Assembly (NCBI RefSeq): GCF_031583145.1
Contig: NZ_CP134050.1
Coordinates: 3,671,501 to 3,735,500, forward strand
Reading direction: 5' to 3'
DNA: 64,000 nucleotides
From: Brevibacillus brevis
GTDB taxonomy: Bacteria; Bacillota; Bacilli; Brevibacillales; Brevibacillaceae
In this document: piece after piece, positions 1-8,869 of the stretch
Layout of the letters: every line of letters begins with the position of its first letter
Position numbering within the stretch: position 1 is the stretch's first letter
The notes under the pieces: model-generated
Seen by the model: the letters and a program-made list of their open reading frames with translations, nothing else
What the model was told of the DNA's origin: nothing
Database searches by the model: none
Program-made: the position numbers and the translations under genes

Positions 1-279
1 CAGATCCAGGATAGCCAGCAGAACAGCCGCTACGTGCTGGCAGTCCTGATCGTAGGAGCGCAGCTTGGGGCAGGTGCAATCCGTCTGGACAGCGCCATCC
101 GCAAATACAACGGTCACCCGATCGCTCGCCGCTCCCTTGATCGTCGCTTCGTAGCGCGGACCTTCCGGATCGTAATCCGTAAACGTCACTTTATTTGCGC
201 GATGGTATGCCTTCCCGCGCTCATACGACATATGCCCGCATCGCTGCTGAATATAGCGGTGTGTCAACTGAACGTCCAT
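1..279 (-). CDS. SWIM zinc-finger protein, N-terminal part (runs off the left edge)
   Basis: The first 93 residues read without a stop to base 1, so the gene is truncated by the window. Around residues 68-82 there is a CxC followed by CxH (CTCPKLRSYDQDCQH), the zinc-binding pattern of SWIM domains. In Bacillus-type bacteria an N-terminal SWIM domain of this size usually precedes a long SNF2-family helicase (YwqA-like), which would make this a DNA or chromatin-type remodelling ATPase, but the ATPase part is outside the window. The ATG at 279 is preceded only by a weak purine stretch. The SWIM call is direct; the helicase identity is inference. Confidence 0.7.
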   Translation of the reverse strand, partial: MDVQLTHRYIQQRCGHMSYERGKAYHRANKVTFTDYDPEGPRYEATIKGAASDRVTVVFADGAVQTDCTCPKLRSYDQDCQHVAAVLLAILDL

Positions 280-425
280 AGCTGCAAATCCTTTCTGTTC
301 TCTTCCACGTATCTGTCGTTCTTTTTGCCGATATTCTCATGATAACAGATTGCCCACGAGCAGAGGAAAAGAAAAAGATGCGCCGGGGACGCACCTTTGT
401 TGGCTTCGATACGGAGAGAATCTCC

Positions 426-617
426 TTACCGCACGAACCCTTCATTTTCATTTTCATCTTCTTCATCGATGTCGTCTTCTACGACTGGAGGATTATTCCC
501 TGCGAAGATGTACTTTCTCTTCCTTCCGTCCCTGTATTCAACCTTCACTTTGATTTCCACGATCTCATCATCGTCGCCGACCTTTTCTCTCAAATACTTC
601 AACCATTTCAGTCCCAT
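426..617 (-). CDS. small protein with acidic C-terminus, unknown function
   Basis: 63 residues. The start is well supported by an AGGAGGTGGCGGC site directly before the ATG. The first half is basic and amphipathic (MGLKWLKYLREK), the middle is beta-like (EIKVKVEYRDGRKRKYIF), and the last 20 residues are very rich in Asp and Glu. No Cys, membrane segment or signal peptide is seen. I do not recognise a family. It lies on the same strand as the SWIM-domain gene, about 150 bp upstream of it, and may share its transcript. The gap from 618 to 854 holds no gene I can support. Confidence 0.6.
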   Translation of the reverse strand: MGLKWLKYLREKVGDDDEIVEIKVKVEYRDGRKRKYIFAGNNPPVVEDDIDEEDENENEGFVR

Positions 618-854
618 GCCGCCACCTCCTGGTCCTGGATGATTTCACAGCGGAAACGTCAGCGTAAACTCCGTTGACTTTACACTATATGAGAGGAGCT
701 TCAGCATGGTATGAGCGGTTGTCACTCCTCTTTCGCCAAATCATTCCACCGTCTTCCATCTGTGCTCTCCTGAAGCTGTACATAATCGGCAAGGGACTGG
801 ACAAACTTTCTTCGAAGCCAGTGAACTAAGATGTTTGCAGAAAGGACGTGAAGC

Positions 855-1679
855 TTGCAAATGGACAAAGCGGGTATGAGGCTGACTGCCCAGAAGAGTC
901 CGGTCTGGTCGAAATGGCGGCTCGTTTGCATGTGCCTATTGCTGTTGTTGCTCTCCCCGATCCACGCTGCTCTCGCCTATCAGGACCAGCCGTATCACTT
1001 CGGATTCAAAAAAAGCAAAAACGGTCAGCTCCCTTCCATTAATGAAGAAGGATTTAAGCATGTCGTCGATCGCCACGGAGCCGTTTTTCTCGGAGACACA
1101 ACGAAAAAAGAACTGTATCTGACGTTCGACAACGGATATGAGAACGGCTATACCTCCTCGATTCTCGATACGCTGCTCGCGCGAAAGGTGCCTGCCATTT
1201 TCTTTGTTACCGGCCATTATGTAAAAGACCAGCCCGAGCTGCTGAAGCGTATGGCGACAGAAGGACACCTCATCGGGAACCACTCCTGGAGCCATCCGGA
1301 CATGACCACGATCTCAAACGAAAAAGTCAAGGAAGAGCTGGCGAAGGTAAAAGAAGCCGTGGCGCAGGTGACCGGGCAAAAGGAAATGCGGTATTTGCGC
1401 CCTCCCCGGGGAATCTTTAGCGACCGGACGCTGGGCGTCACGAAAGAGCTGGGCTATACCAACGTCTTTTGGTCAGTGGCCTACCGCGATTGGGACACCA
1501 AGGTGCAACGCGGATGGAAATACGCCTACGACAATGTGATGGCACAACTGCATCCAGGGGCGGTCATCCTGCTCCATTCCGTCTCCAAGGACAACGCCGA
1601 TGCCCTTGGCGCTATCATCGACGCAGCCAGGAAGCAAGGGTACGAATTCAAGGCGCTGGATCAACTGCCGCCCCGCTGA
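855..1679 (+). CDS. pdaA: polysaccharide deacetylase, PdaA type (muramic delta-lactam formation in spore cortex)
   Basis: 274 residues with an N-terminal hydrophobic export signal (about 22-42). The NodB-type deacetylase domain shows TFDNGYENGYT at 90-100, the PdaA variant of the usual TFDDGP metal motif, then HSWSHPD at 143-149 supplying the two metal-binding histidines, RPPRG near 182-186 and a late LLHS motif. In Bacillus, PdaA removes acetyl groups from N-acetylmuramic acid so that the cortex delta-lactam can form, which is needed for germination. The TTG at 855 is well placed behind GAAAGGACGTG; an ATG at 861 is the alternative. It is a monocistronic gene with a terminator just after it. 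Confidence 0.9.
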   Translation: MQMDKAGMRLTAQKSPVWSKWRLVCMCLLLLLLSPIHAALAYQDQPYHFGFKKSKNGQLPSINEEGFKHVVDRHGAVFLGDTTKKELYLTFDNGYENGYTSSILDTLLARKVPAIFFVTGHYVKDQPELLKRMATEGHLIGNHSWSHPDMTTISNEKVKEELAKVKEAVAQVTGQKEMRYLRPPRGIFSDRTLGVTKELGYTNVFWSVAYRDWDTKVQRGWKYAYDNVMAQLHPGAVILLHSVSKDNADALGAIIDAARKQGYEFKALDQLPPR

Positions 1680-1708
1680 GGGCTCCCGCCACCTTTTCCT
1701 GTCAAAGG

Positions 1709-1749
1709 AAAAACTCCCGCGAACCACCTTCGGCCGCGGGAGTTTTTTT
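1709..1749. terminator. bidirectional terminator between pdaA and aspA
   Basis: A 12-bp inverted repeat (AAAACTCCCGCG / CGCGGGAGTTTT) has A-rich and T-rich flanks on both sides. It can end pdaA on the plus strand and aspA on the minus strand. Confidence 0.85.
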
Positions 1750-1760
1750 GCGGGAATCGA

Positions 1761-3185
1761 TTAGTCTCGGTCGAGCAGAGACGCTCCGGCAATACCCGGA
1801 TGCGTCATTTCGAACGGATCGAGGATCAGATCCAGTTCTTCTTCAGTCAGCACGTTGTAATGCAGGCACAGTTCGCGGACGGATTTTCCGGTCAAAATGG
1901 CTTCGCGGGCGATCCGCGCAGCTGTTTCGTAACCCAGGTGCGGGTTTACCGCCGTGATGACCCCTACACTTTTCTCCACGTATTCTTTCATCCGTTCGCG
2001 GTTGGCTTCGATACCGGCCAGGCAGTGCTGCGTAAATACACGGAACGCATTGTCCATGATGCTGATCGATTGCAGCAGGTTGAAGACCAGCACAGGCTCC
2101 ATGACGTTCAGCTCCAGCTGTCCGGCTTCGGAAGCCAGGCAAATCGTGTGATCGTTGCCAATGACCTGGAACGCCACTTGGTTGATGACCTCTGCCATAA
2201 CCGGATTGACTTTCCCCGGCATGATGGAGGATCCTGGCTGGCGAGCCGGCAAGGAAATTTCACCAAGGCCTGCACGAGGACCCGAAGCCATCAGGCGAAG
2301 GTCGTTTGCCATCTTGGACATGTTCATCATGCAAACTTTCAGCGCGGCGGAAACCTCCGTGTACGCGTCTGTATTTTGCGTTGCATCCACGAGATGCTCC
2401 GCTCCTGTCAGAGGGAAGCCCGTGATCTCCGCCAGCTTTTGCACGACAGTAGTGATGTAGCGAGGATCGGCGTTCAGCCCGGTGCCTACTGCCGTCGCCC
2501 CCATGTTTACCTCGTACAGGTGCTGACGGGACTGCTTGATCCGCTTCATATCGCGCTCAAGCACGCGACGGTAAGCTTCGAACTCCTGTCCCAGACGGAT
2601 CGGAACCGCGTCTTGCAAGTGAGTCCGGCCCATTTTGATCACGTCGTCGAACTCTCTTGCTTTTTGACCGAAGACATCGTGCATGTTCTCCATCGTCACG
2701 AGCAGTTTTTCCAACAGGTCCAGCGTAGCGATATGGATCGCGGTCGGAAACGCGTCATTGGTAGATTGGGACATATTGACATGCGTGTTCGGGCTGAGGT
2801 GGAAGTAGTCTCCCTTTTTCTCGCCCATCAGTTCCAAGCCACGGTTCGCAATGACTTCATTGGCGTTCATGTTGATGGATGTACCCGCTCCCCCCTGGAT
2901 CGGGTCAACGATGAACTGATCATGCCATTTTCCTTCGATGATTTCCTCAGCGGCGGTAACGATGGCATTGCCCAATTTCGGGTTGAGGCGCGAAACCTCC
3001 ATATTGGCAAGCGCTGCCGCTTTTTTAACCATGGCCATCGCGATGATCAGGGACGAGTGCAGACGGTAACCCGTAATCGGGAAGTTTTCCGTCGCCCGCA
3101 TCGTTTGCACGCCGTAATAGGCATGGACAGGAATTTCTTTTTCACCGAGGAAGTCTTTTTCAATTCGGTAGGTTTGTTCTGCCAT
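1761..3185 (-). CDS. aspA: aspartate ammonia-lyase
   Basis: 474 residues, full length for the fumarase/aspartase superfamily. It converts L-aspartate to fumarate and ammonia in the cytoplasm. Family signatures are clear: GGAGTSINMNANEV near residue 97, SPNTHVNMSQSTNDAFP near 130, and the superfamily signature GSSIMPGKVNPVMAE near 316, whose serine lies on the catalytic loop. GTSINMNANE and the TNDAFP segment favour aspartase over fumarase C. The ribosome site upstream of the ATG is weak (AGAAAGCTGG). It stands alone between two convergent or divergent neighbours and is probably a catabolic gene. Confidence 0.93.
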   Translation of the reverse strand: MAEQTYRIEKDFLGEKEIPVHAYYGVQTMRATENFPITGYRLHSSLIIAMAMVKKAAALANMEVSRLNPKLGNAIVTAAEEIIEGKWHDQFIVDPIQGGAGTSINMNANEVIANRGLELMGEKKGDYFHLSPNTHVNMSQSTNDAFPTAIHIATLDLLEKLLVTMENMHDVFGQKAREFDDVIKMGRTHLQDAVPIRLGQEFEAYRRVLERDMKRIKQSRQHLYEVNMGATAVGTGLNADPRYITTVVQKLAEITGFPLTGAEHLVDATQNTDAYTEVSAALKVCMMNMSKMANDLRLMASGPRAGLGEISLPARQPGSSIMPGKVNPVMAEVINQVAFQVIGNDHTICLASEAGQLELNVMEPVLVFNLLQSISIMDNAFRVFTQHCLAGIEANRERMKEYVEKSVGVITAVNPHLGYETAARIAREAILTGKSVRELCLHYNVLTEEELDLILDPFEMTHPGIAGASLLDRD

Positions 3186-3346
3186 TTTGGATTCGACCAG
3201 CTTTCTGCGATAATAGTGGAACGATCTTCGCCACTATTTTACCATAGAAATGACGTTATGGACGCTTCGAGTGGAACACACTCTCCTCTTTTTACGTCTT
3301 AGTATGTGTGAAGCGTCTTGACTATCCAGAGAAACGAGGGATTTTC

Positions 3347-3868
3347 ATGAAAAAAATCGGGGTCCTCCTCTTCGCCGTCTTGCTTTTGCAAGGGTGTGCC
3401 AGCGATCAGGCGACCAGTCCCGGCACCGACGCCGAGCCGCAAAAACCACCCGTGGCCGAGCAGCCGCAAACACCGGCGGAACCGTCCGAACAGCCTTCCA
3501 CGCAAGAACCGCAATCTCCTGACAGCACGACCGGCGAGGGCAAAAAAGACTCAGAGAAGCAAGATGTGTACGCCAACGATCTTTTCCGGCAAGTGACCGT
3601 AAAAAAAACCGGGACCGATACGTTTGAGGTAAAAGGCCAGGCACAGGTATTCGAGGGTGTCGTCAGCTACGTCGTCGAGGACGGGCACAACGAGCTCGTG
3701 AAAGGCTCCATCCAAACCTCCGCCGGCGCTCCTGCCTGGGGCGACTTTACCCACACGCTTACGGTGAAGAAGGCCGATCCGAACACCACCCTGACGCTGA
3801 TCCTGTTTGAAACGAGCGCAAAAGACGGCAGCCGGCGAAGCGAGCTGATCCTCCCGCTTCCGGAATAA
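3347..3868 (+). CDS. lipoprotein with Gmad2-type immunoglobulin-like domain
   Basis: 173 residues from the ATG at 3347, chosen because GAGGGA precedes it; an in-frame start 39 bases upstream lacks a site and would spoil the signal peptide. MKKIGVLLFAVLLLQGCAS is a lipoprotein signal with lipobox LLQGC. A Pro/Gln/Glu-rich linker (about 22-80) follows. The last 95 residues match the Gmad2 pattern (VKGQAQVFEGVVSYVVEDG, then WGDFTHTL and KDGSRRSELILPLPE), a domain found in germination-related and surface lipoproteins. Likely membrane-anchored on the outer face. The exact role is unknown. Confidence 0.8.
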   Translation: MKKIGVLLFAVLLLQGCASDQATSPGTDAEPQKPPVAEQPQTPAEPSEQPSTQEPQSPDSTTGEGKKDSEKQDVYANDLFRQVTVKKTGTDTFEVKGQAQVFEGVVSYVVEDGHNELVKGSIQTSAGAPAWGDFTHTLTVKKADPNTTLTLILFETSAKDGSRRSELILPLPE

Positions 3869-3954
3869 TCGCCTGCCACAACGCAATCTTGCAAAAATGG
3901 GCACGCCAAAAAACAAAATGACCGTCAAGCACTCTGCGACTGTCCGGGAGTCCT

Positions 3955-4000
3955 GACAAAAAAGCCCCCTGATACGCTGCTGAAGCGCTGTCAGGGGGAC
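3955..4000 (-). terminator. Rho-independent terminator of the EIIC-like gene
   Basis: The inverted repeat GTCCCCCTGACAGCGC / GCGTATCAGGGGGC, read on the minus strand, is followed by TTTTTTGT. It lies 18 bases past the stop of the minus-strand permease gene. Confidence 0.8.
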
Positions 4001-4017
4001 GATTCATGTGGCGTCGA

Positions 4018-5610
4018 TTAGGCGCTGGCTTTTCCGTCCGCTTGCTGGACGGCTTTTTTCTTGGCGATCTGATTGGCGATCAGCGTGATGAGTAGCGAGC
4101 AAATCAGGCCACTGGCCATAGCGGCGATAAAGCCCAGCATGCTGTTCGACAGCAGCGGAGCCATAACGGAGGGAACGTAAGCCGTGCCTCGCACGTCAAA
4201 TACCCCTACCATCATCCCCGCGATTCCTGCAGATGCGATCGCGCCCGCAAATACCAGCTTGTTGGAAAACATAAAGGGATAGGCCGCCTCAACGAAAGTG
4301 CCGAAGCCCATATTGATGAGAAAGCCCGGAGCGGCGACAGTAGCCTCGCTCTTGTCACGCGGGAGGATCATATTCGCCAGCGTAATGCCCGCCGACACCA
4401 TGACCAGTCCAACCATATCCACGGCGCCAAGGAAGCTGTTTCCCGTTTTCTCCATTTCCAACAGGACGATGGGGAGGATGGCAGCGTGATAGACGCCGCC
4501 GATAATCGCGGGCCATATGAGCAGCCCGGCGATGAGGCCCGCCAAAATCGGACTGTACGAGACGGCTCCTTCGATCAGCACTTTCACCCATTCTCCGGCT
4601 TGCAGGGCGACAGGAGCCAACAGGTAGTAGACGATCAGCCCCGCGATCAGACCGGATACCCCTCCGGCGATGATATTGACGGTCGTGGTCGGAAATTTCC
4701 ACTCAATACACGTGCGAAACAGCACGTTGACAAGCAGGCCTGCTCCGATCCCGCCGATCATTCCGCCGATGATGCCGCCGTCTACGGACAAGATCCCCGC
4801 CAAAACACCCGCCACGACCGATACTTCCTCCATGTCTGACACTTGTTTTGCTGCGATGGCGGCAATGACCACCGGCAGGGCCTTGATCAAGACGTCGAAC
4901 ACGCCGCTGAGCATGTCCAATCCGGGAATTTTGCTGAGGGCCAGGATCAGAGCCAGCGCGATAAAGCCGGGAAGCGACGACATCATGATCCCTCGGATGT
5001 TGATCCTCTTCCAGGGGCTGCCCGCAGACGTATCCGTTCCCGTTCCCTTTCCCTCGCCGATTACCGGCCGGTAGGAAAGGCCCCACTTCTTGGCAAAGGC
5101 CGTCATAAAACTGATGGCGCGAGTGCGGTTCGTCGTGCCCGTCGTTCCTGACGTCAGCAGCACATTGGCCCCTTTTGCGCTGATGAGCGCCATCGAGGTT
5201 CCACCCGTCCCCACGATCGGAATTTGTTTCTTCACTGCCGCTGCCACCACTTGGGCATTGGTACCATTGGGATCGGCGCTCATGCTGATGAGGCCGTCCA
5301 CCAGCCCGTCTGTCAGCTGCCGAGCCAGTTCCGCGTCCGTGCTTTGCACATACTGGTTGCACTCCTCCAGCGTGCCCGTAAACGCGACCACGATACCGCC
5401 CGCTTCTGCCTTCCAGGAATAGACGGCCGCTTCTGTCTTCCCTCCTGCCGTATCCATGGAGCCTTCCGCCGCAATAAACTGAACGCCTGCGATCTCGATC
5501 CCTGCCGATCCGGCCTGGAGCTGTATCTCCCTGAGCAGCTTCTGCGGATCTTTTCCTCCCAGGTTGTACAAATTTCCCCCACTGCTTCCGATGATGACGA
5601 TCCGTTTCAT
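4018..5610 (-). CDS. fructose-type PTS EIIC-like permease with an unrecognised N-terminal domain
   Basis: 530 residues. The C-terminal 330 residues are a polytopic membrane domain with features of fructose-family EIIC: glycine-rich helices (VDGGIIGGMIGGIGAGLLVN) and GFGTFVEAAYPFMFSNK, which resembles the TEGAIPF substrate loop. The N-terminal 190 residues begin MKRIVIIGSSGGNLYNLGG and contain GTGGTS and TSGTTGTTNRTR. I do not recognise this domain. It shows no clear EIIB phosphocysteine motif or EIIA histidine, so either the partner EIIA/EIIB are elsewhere or this is not a classical phosphotransferase. CCAGGGGGCAC precedes the ATG. Operator-like palindromes lie upstream. The membrane family is fairly sure, the substrate unknown. 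Confidence 0.65.
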   Translation of the reverse strand: MKRIVIIGSSGGNLYNLGGKDPQKLLREIQLQAGSAGIEIAGVQFIAAEGSMDTAGGKTEAAVYSWKAEAGGIVVAFTGTLEECNQYVQSTDAELARQLTDGLVDGLISMSADPNGTNAQVVAAAVKKQIPIVGTGGTSMALISAKGANVLLTSGTTGTTNRTRAISFMTAFAKKWGLSYRPVIGEGKGTGTDTSAGSPWKRINIRGIMMSSLPGFIALALILALSKIPGLDMLSGVFDVLIKALPVVIAAIAAKQVSDMEEVSVVAGVLAGILSVDGGIIGGMIGGIGAGLLVNVLFRTCIEWKFPTTTVNIIAGGVSGLIAGLIVYYLLAPVALQAGEWVKVLIEGAVSYSPILAGLIAGLLIWPAIIGGVYHAAILPIVLLEMEKTGNSFLGAVDMVGLVMVSAGITLANMILPRDKSEATVAAPGFLINMGFGTFVEAAYPFMFSNKLVFAGAIASAGIAGMMVGVFDVRGTAYVPSVMAPLLSNSMLGFIAAMASGLICSLLITLIANQIAKKKAVQQADGKASA

Positions 5611-5637
5611 GCGTCTGTGCCCCCTGGCTTTTGCTAT

Positions 5638-5685
5638 AGTAAAGCGATGCTTTGGTAAATCGACATAGCTTTACTTTAGTGAAGC
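5638..5685. promoter_or_regulatory. operator-like inverted repeats upstream of the EIIC-like gene
   Basis: Overlapping palindromes built on the same half-site AGTAAAGC are present: AAAGCGATGCTTT (5641-5653) and GCTTTACT-TT-AGTGAAGC (5668-5685, one mismatch). Their position 30-75 bases upstream of the minus-strand start suggests a repressor or activator site for that gene. No regulator gene is adjacent. Confidence 0.5.
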
Positions 5686-5817
5686 AAGAGCCAAATTTCA
5701 ATCCTTTCTGTCTTTTCCTCCAAAAAAGAAGAGAAAAATCGAATTTCTTGATCGAACTCAGGAAAATGATGGTATATTGGAAAAGGCCTTCCCGTCACCA
5801 TTTTTCCGAAAAGTCGA

Positions 5818-5844
5818 AACCCTCTCCGCATGCAGAGAGGGTTT
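5818..5844. terminator. hairpin after the small zinc-ribbon-like gene
   Basis: A 10-bp perfect stem AAACCCTCTC / GAGAGGGTTT has an 8-base loop and moderately T-rich flanks. It lies 45 bases past the stop of the minus-strand small ORF. Confidence 0.6.
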
Positions 5845-5888
5845 CATTGAAATTCGTTTCTTATATGGTGCTAGAGCTGCTTTCGCTC

Positions 5889-6026
5889 CTAGTCATGCTG
5901 TTCCTTTTGCGCATCTTGCTCTTCTTTGAAGCAGTCCATGCAGAGGGCACTGTTGTTTTCGATCTCATACTCTGTCAAGCGAGCCTGGCACGATTTGCAC
6001 TGTCTCTCCGTTAATACCAAGTTCAA
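5889..6026 (-). CDS. 45-residue zinc-ribbon-like small protein
   Basis: This ORF starts with TTG at 6026 behind a good GAGAGGAGATATAG site and ends at 5889. It has two CxxC knuckles, CKSC near residue 10 and CMDC near residue 29, separated by 15 residues, followed by a charged tail (FKEEQDAQKEQHD). The pattern fits a small structural zinc ribbon. I cannot name a family or target. It is preceded on its own strand by no other gene, and a hairpin follows. Confidence 0.65.
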   Translation of the reverse strand: MNLVLTERQCKSCQARLTEYEIENNSALCMDCFKEEQDAQKEQHD

Positions 6027-6148
6027 GACTATATCTCCTCTCATTGATGTACATTGGTCTAGTTTCATTATAACCGAGGAATGATATGCAACCAGTGGAT
6101 TTGTGTTAAAATTTCGTGAATTCTCTCACAAAATAATTGGAGGATGCC

Positions 6149-6889
6149 ATGAACTCTCCCTACCTGTCGTATACGCTGGCCCTAGAGCCTTTTCAACTGT
6201 TTTCGCCAAGCCATCTGATCAGCCTGCTTCTCACCGTGCTGCTCGCCTTCGTACTTTTCATCTGCCGCCGCATGCTGCGCAAGCCAAGCGCCGATGTCCT
6301 CGCCCGATCCCTGTTGGCCGGCGTGCTTGCGCTGTCCGAGCTTTGCTTCCAGCTTTGGCATGTCTGGACGAATACGTGGTCGATCGGGGAAGCTTTGCCG
6401 CTGCAGCTGTGCAGCGTCATGCTCCTCCTGTCGATGTTCATGCTGCTGACAGGCAGCTATCGCCTGTACGAAGTGACGTTCTTCGCCGGCATCTGCGGAG
6501 CGACCCAGGCCTTGCTCACGCCTGAGCTGTTTTACCCCTTCCCGCATTTTCGCTTCATTCACTTCTTTGTGGCGCACGCCGGCATTGTCCTGGCCTGCCT
6601 GTACATGACTTGGGTACGCGGCTACCGACCGACGTTCGCTTCCGTCTTAAAATCGATGGCCGTTCTCAATCTTTTGCTGCTGATTGCCTTGCCCGTCAAC
6701 CATTGGACGGGGGCGAATTACCTGTTTGTTTCGCGAAAGCCCGAGAACCCCAGCCTGATCGATTTTTTGGGACCGCACCCGTGGTATATCCTTTCGCTGG
6801 AGGCCGTCGCACTCGTGCTGTTTACCTTGCTGTACTTGCCTTTTCGCCTCCGCAGGCGCGCCGCCCATCCGAAACGGCTGGATGCGTGA
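6149..6889 (+). CDS. ywaF: YwaF-type integral membrane protein (TIGR02206 family)
   Basis: 246 residues from the ATG at 6149, which sits behind TTGGAGGATGCC; the in-frame TTG at 6137 contains this site and is not the start. Six or seven hydrophobic helices are visible, with family landmarks LPLQLCSVMLLLSMF near 90, a PHFRFIHFFVAHAGI stretch and LGPHPWYILSLE near the end. The basic C-terminal tail (RLRRRAAHPKR) should be cytoplasmic. The family is widespread in Firmicutes with no established activity. It is convergent with the LysR gene, with 21 bases between them. Confidence 0.8.
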   Translation: MNSPYLSYTLALEPFQLFSPSHLISLLLTVLLAFVLFICRRMLRKPSADVLARSLLAGVLALSELCFQLWHVWTNTWSIGEALPLQLCSVMLLLSMFMLLTGSYRLYEVTFFAGICGATQALLTPELFYPFPHFRFIHFFVAHAGIVLACLYMTWVRGYRPTFASVLKSMAVLNLLLLIALPVNHWTGANYLFVSRKPENPSLIDFLGPHPWYILSLEAVALVLFTLLYLPFRLRRRAAHPKRLDA

Positions 6890-6910
6890 GGAGGAAGGGC
6901 AGTCTTGCCC

Positions 6911-7786
6911 TCACGCCCACTCCCGTACCCATTCCTTCACACATTGAAAAAAACGAGTGGAAGCCGGAGACATATGCTTGAGGGATGGGACAGCGATGCC
7001 GAGCGAACGGTAATGCTCGCCTTCCAATGGAATCGTGCGGATATTCGGGGGAAGGCGAAACAGGATCATCTCCGGGAGGATGCTGATGCCCAGCCCGTTT
7101 TGCACCATGGCGATGATGGCATGGTCGTCCCCCAGCTCGTACTTCACCTGCGGCGAAAAGCGATACTGCTTGAAAATGCGCTGCAGGTCGTTGTCGCAGC
7201 CCGTCGTCGGCATGATGAAGTCCTCCTGCGCGAGTTCATCCACGCTCACGCTCTCCCGCTGGCTGAAGGGATGGCCATCGGTGACGATCACCATCATCCG
7301 ATCCCGATGCAGCGGCTCGGTCTCCAACGCTTCGACTGTCGGCAAGGAGACGAACCCTAGGTCTACCGTACCTGTGGTGATCCAGTTTTCAATGTCATCG
7401 TAGTAGCCCTCGAAAATCTTTACCTGAATTGCCGGAAATTGATCTTGGAACCGCTTGAGGATACCTGGCAGCCATTGGGTCGACACGCTGGTAAACGTGC
7501 CGACGCGAACCGTTCCGACCTCGATTCCGTTGATCGCCGACACTTCCTGCAGCATCTGCTCCTGCCAGCGCAGCATTTCTCTCATGTATTTGAGCAGTCG
7601 CGCTCCATTGTCGGTCAAGCTGATTCCGGAACGCCCTCTCGTCAGGATCGTGAAGCCGTATTCTTTTTCCAGACTGGCAATGGCGTGGCTGATCGCCGAC
7701 TGGGTCAGTCCGAGAATCTCCCCGGCCTTCGTCAAGCTCCCCGACTCGACCACCGTGACGAACACTTCAAACTTGCTGAGACTCAC
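6911..7786 (-). CDS. LysR-family transcriptional regulator
   Basis: 291 residues from the GTG at 7786, preferred because AAGGAGAGAAGGAAGCC precedes it; a longer frame from 7840 lacks a site. The N-terminal winged helix-turn-helix is typical (GSLTKAGEILGLTQSAISHA, then LFTRGRSG-like ILTRGRSGISLT). Residues 90-290 form the periplasmic-binding-like co-inducer domain. It is divergent from the EamA transporter gene (149 bp apart), a layout in which LysR proteins often control the neighbour. The effector is unknown. Confidence 0.88.
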   Translation of the reverse strand: MSLSKFEVFVTVVESGSLTKAGEILGLTQSAISHAIASLEKEYGFTILTRGRSGISLTDNGARLLKYMREMLRWQEQMLQEVSAINGIEVGTVRVGTFTSVSTQWLPGILKRFQDQFPAIQVKIFEGYYDDIENWITTGTVDLGFVSLPTVEALETEPLHRDRMMVIVTDGHPFSQRESVSVDELAQEDFIMPTTGCDNDLQRIFKQYRFSPQVKYELGDDHAIIAMVQNGLGISILPEMILFRLPPNIRTIPLEGEHYRSLGIAVPSLKHMSPASTRFFQCVKEWVREWA

Positions 7787-7935
7787 GGCTTCCTTCTCTC
7801 CTTTCCCATAAATTTCTCTCATGCAAAGAATGACAAACATTCATTTTCCTTATTGATAGGATACGTTTATACTTGGATCGACACAATATCCAGCCATCAT
7901 CATCCTGTTTCCCGGCTCTAGGAGGAAGGTAACCG

Positions 7936-8844
7936 TTGAAAGCTCAAACAAAAGCGGATCTCGCCATGCTGCTCGTCACCCTCTTTTGGGGATCATCCTA
8001 TTTGTTCATGCAAATGGGACTGACCGACCTCGCGACGTTCAATCTGATCGGCATCCGTTTTGGCATCGCCTTTGTCTTGGCCGCTTTGTTTTTTCACAAG
8101 CGCATCCTGCGTCCTTCGCGAAAAACTGTCTGGCACGCCTTGATCCTGGGGGCGATCCTGTTCGGAGTCTTTGCGACCGTCACTGCCGGAGTGAAGACGA
8201 CGGCCGCTTCCCAGGCGGGCTTTCTCGTGAGTCTGACGGTCATTTTCGTTCCCCTGTTGTCCATTCTGCTGAAAAACAGGCCGGAGAACCGCGTATTTTT
8301 CGGGGCTGCGCTCGCTGTGGTCGGCATCGGCATGCTCACGCTGACCGAGCATCTCCAGATCAGCCGCGGCGATCTGCTGTGCATCGCAGCCGCCTTGTGC
8401 TACGCCACGCACATTATCGTCACGGGGAAACTGGCGCCGCAGTCGGACGCCATCCAGCTCGGAGTCTACCAGCTTGGCTTCGCCGCCTTGTTCGGCCTCC
8501 TCTTTTCGTTTGCCATCGAGACGCCGCGACTCCCGCACTCTCCAAAGGCTTGGCTGGCGGTGCTCGTCCTCAGCATCCTCTGCAGCGCCATCGGCTTCGT
8601 CGTGCAGACCATTGCCCAACAGTACACATCGCCTACCCACACCGGACTGATTTTTTCGCTGGAGCCTGTCTTCGCTGCCGTCTTCGCATTTTTGCTTACG
8701 GGCGAGACACTGTCGGTTCGCGGTTATATCGGAGCGGCTCTCGTCCTTGTCAGCGTGCTGATCGCCGAAATCGACTTCAAGCAGTGGCGGCGGGGAAAAA
8801 AGCAAAATACGGCAACGATCGCCAAGCAGGACCTGCCACTTTGA
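7936..8844 (+). CDS. EamA/DMT-family transporter
   Basis: 302 residues with ten predicted membrane helices in two EamA repeats. The first repeat begins ADLAMLLVTLFWGSSYLFMQ, the second around GDLLCIAAALCYATHI. The tail is basic (KQWRRGKKQ). The TTG start follows AGGAGGAAGGTAACC. Members export metabolites, often amino acids or their analogues. It is likely under control of the divergent LysR protein. A GC-rich imperfect hairpin with T6 at about 8823-8861 may end transcription. Confidence 0.85.
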   Translation: MKAQTKADLAMLLVTLFWGSSYLFMQMGLTDLATFNLIGIRFGIAFVLAALFFHKRILRPSRKTVWHALILGAILFGVFATVTAGVKTTAASQAGFLVSLTVIFVPLLSILLKNRPENRVFFGAALAVVGIGMLTLTEHLQISRGDLLCIAAALCYATHIIVTGKLAPQSDAIQLGVYQLGFAALFGLLFSFAIETPRLPHSPKAWLAVLVLSILCSAIGFVVQTIAQQYTSPTHTGLIFSLEPVFAAVFAFLLTGETLSVRGYIGAALVLVSVLIAEIDFKQWRRGKKQNTATIAKQDLPL

Positions 8845-8869
8845 GCAGGCCTGCCTTTTTTACGTCTGT

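Noticed and set aside
722..931. 69-codon minus-strand frame upstream of pdaA
   Set aside because: It starts inside pdaA, has no ribosome site and no recognisable protein features.
1800..3302. 500-codon open frame antisense to aspA
   Set aside because: The opposite strand carries the full aspartase with all signatures; this frame has low-complexity His/Arg-rich composition typical of antisense shadow in GC-rich DNA.
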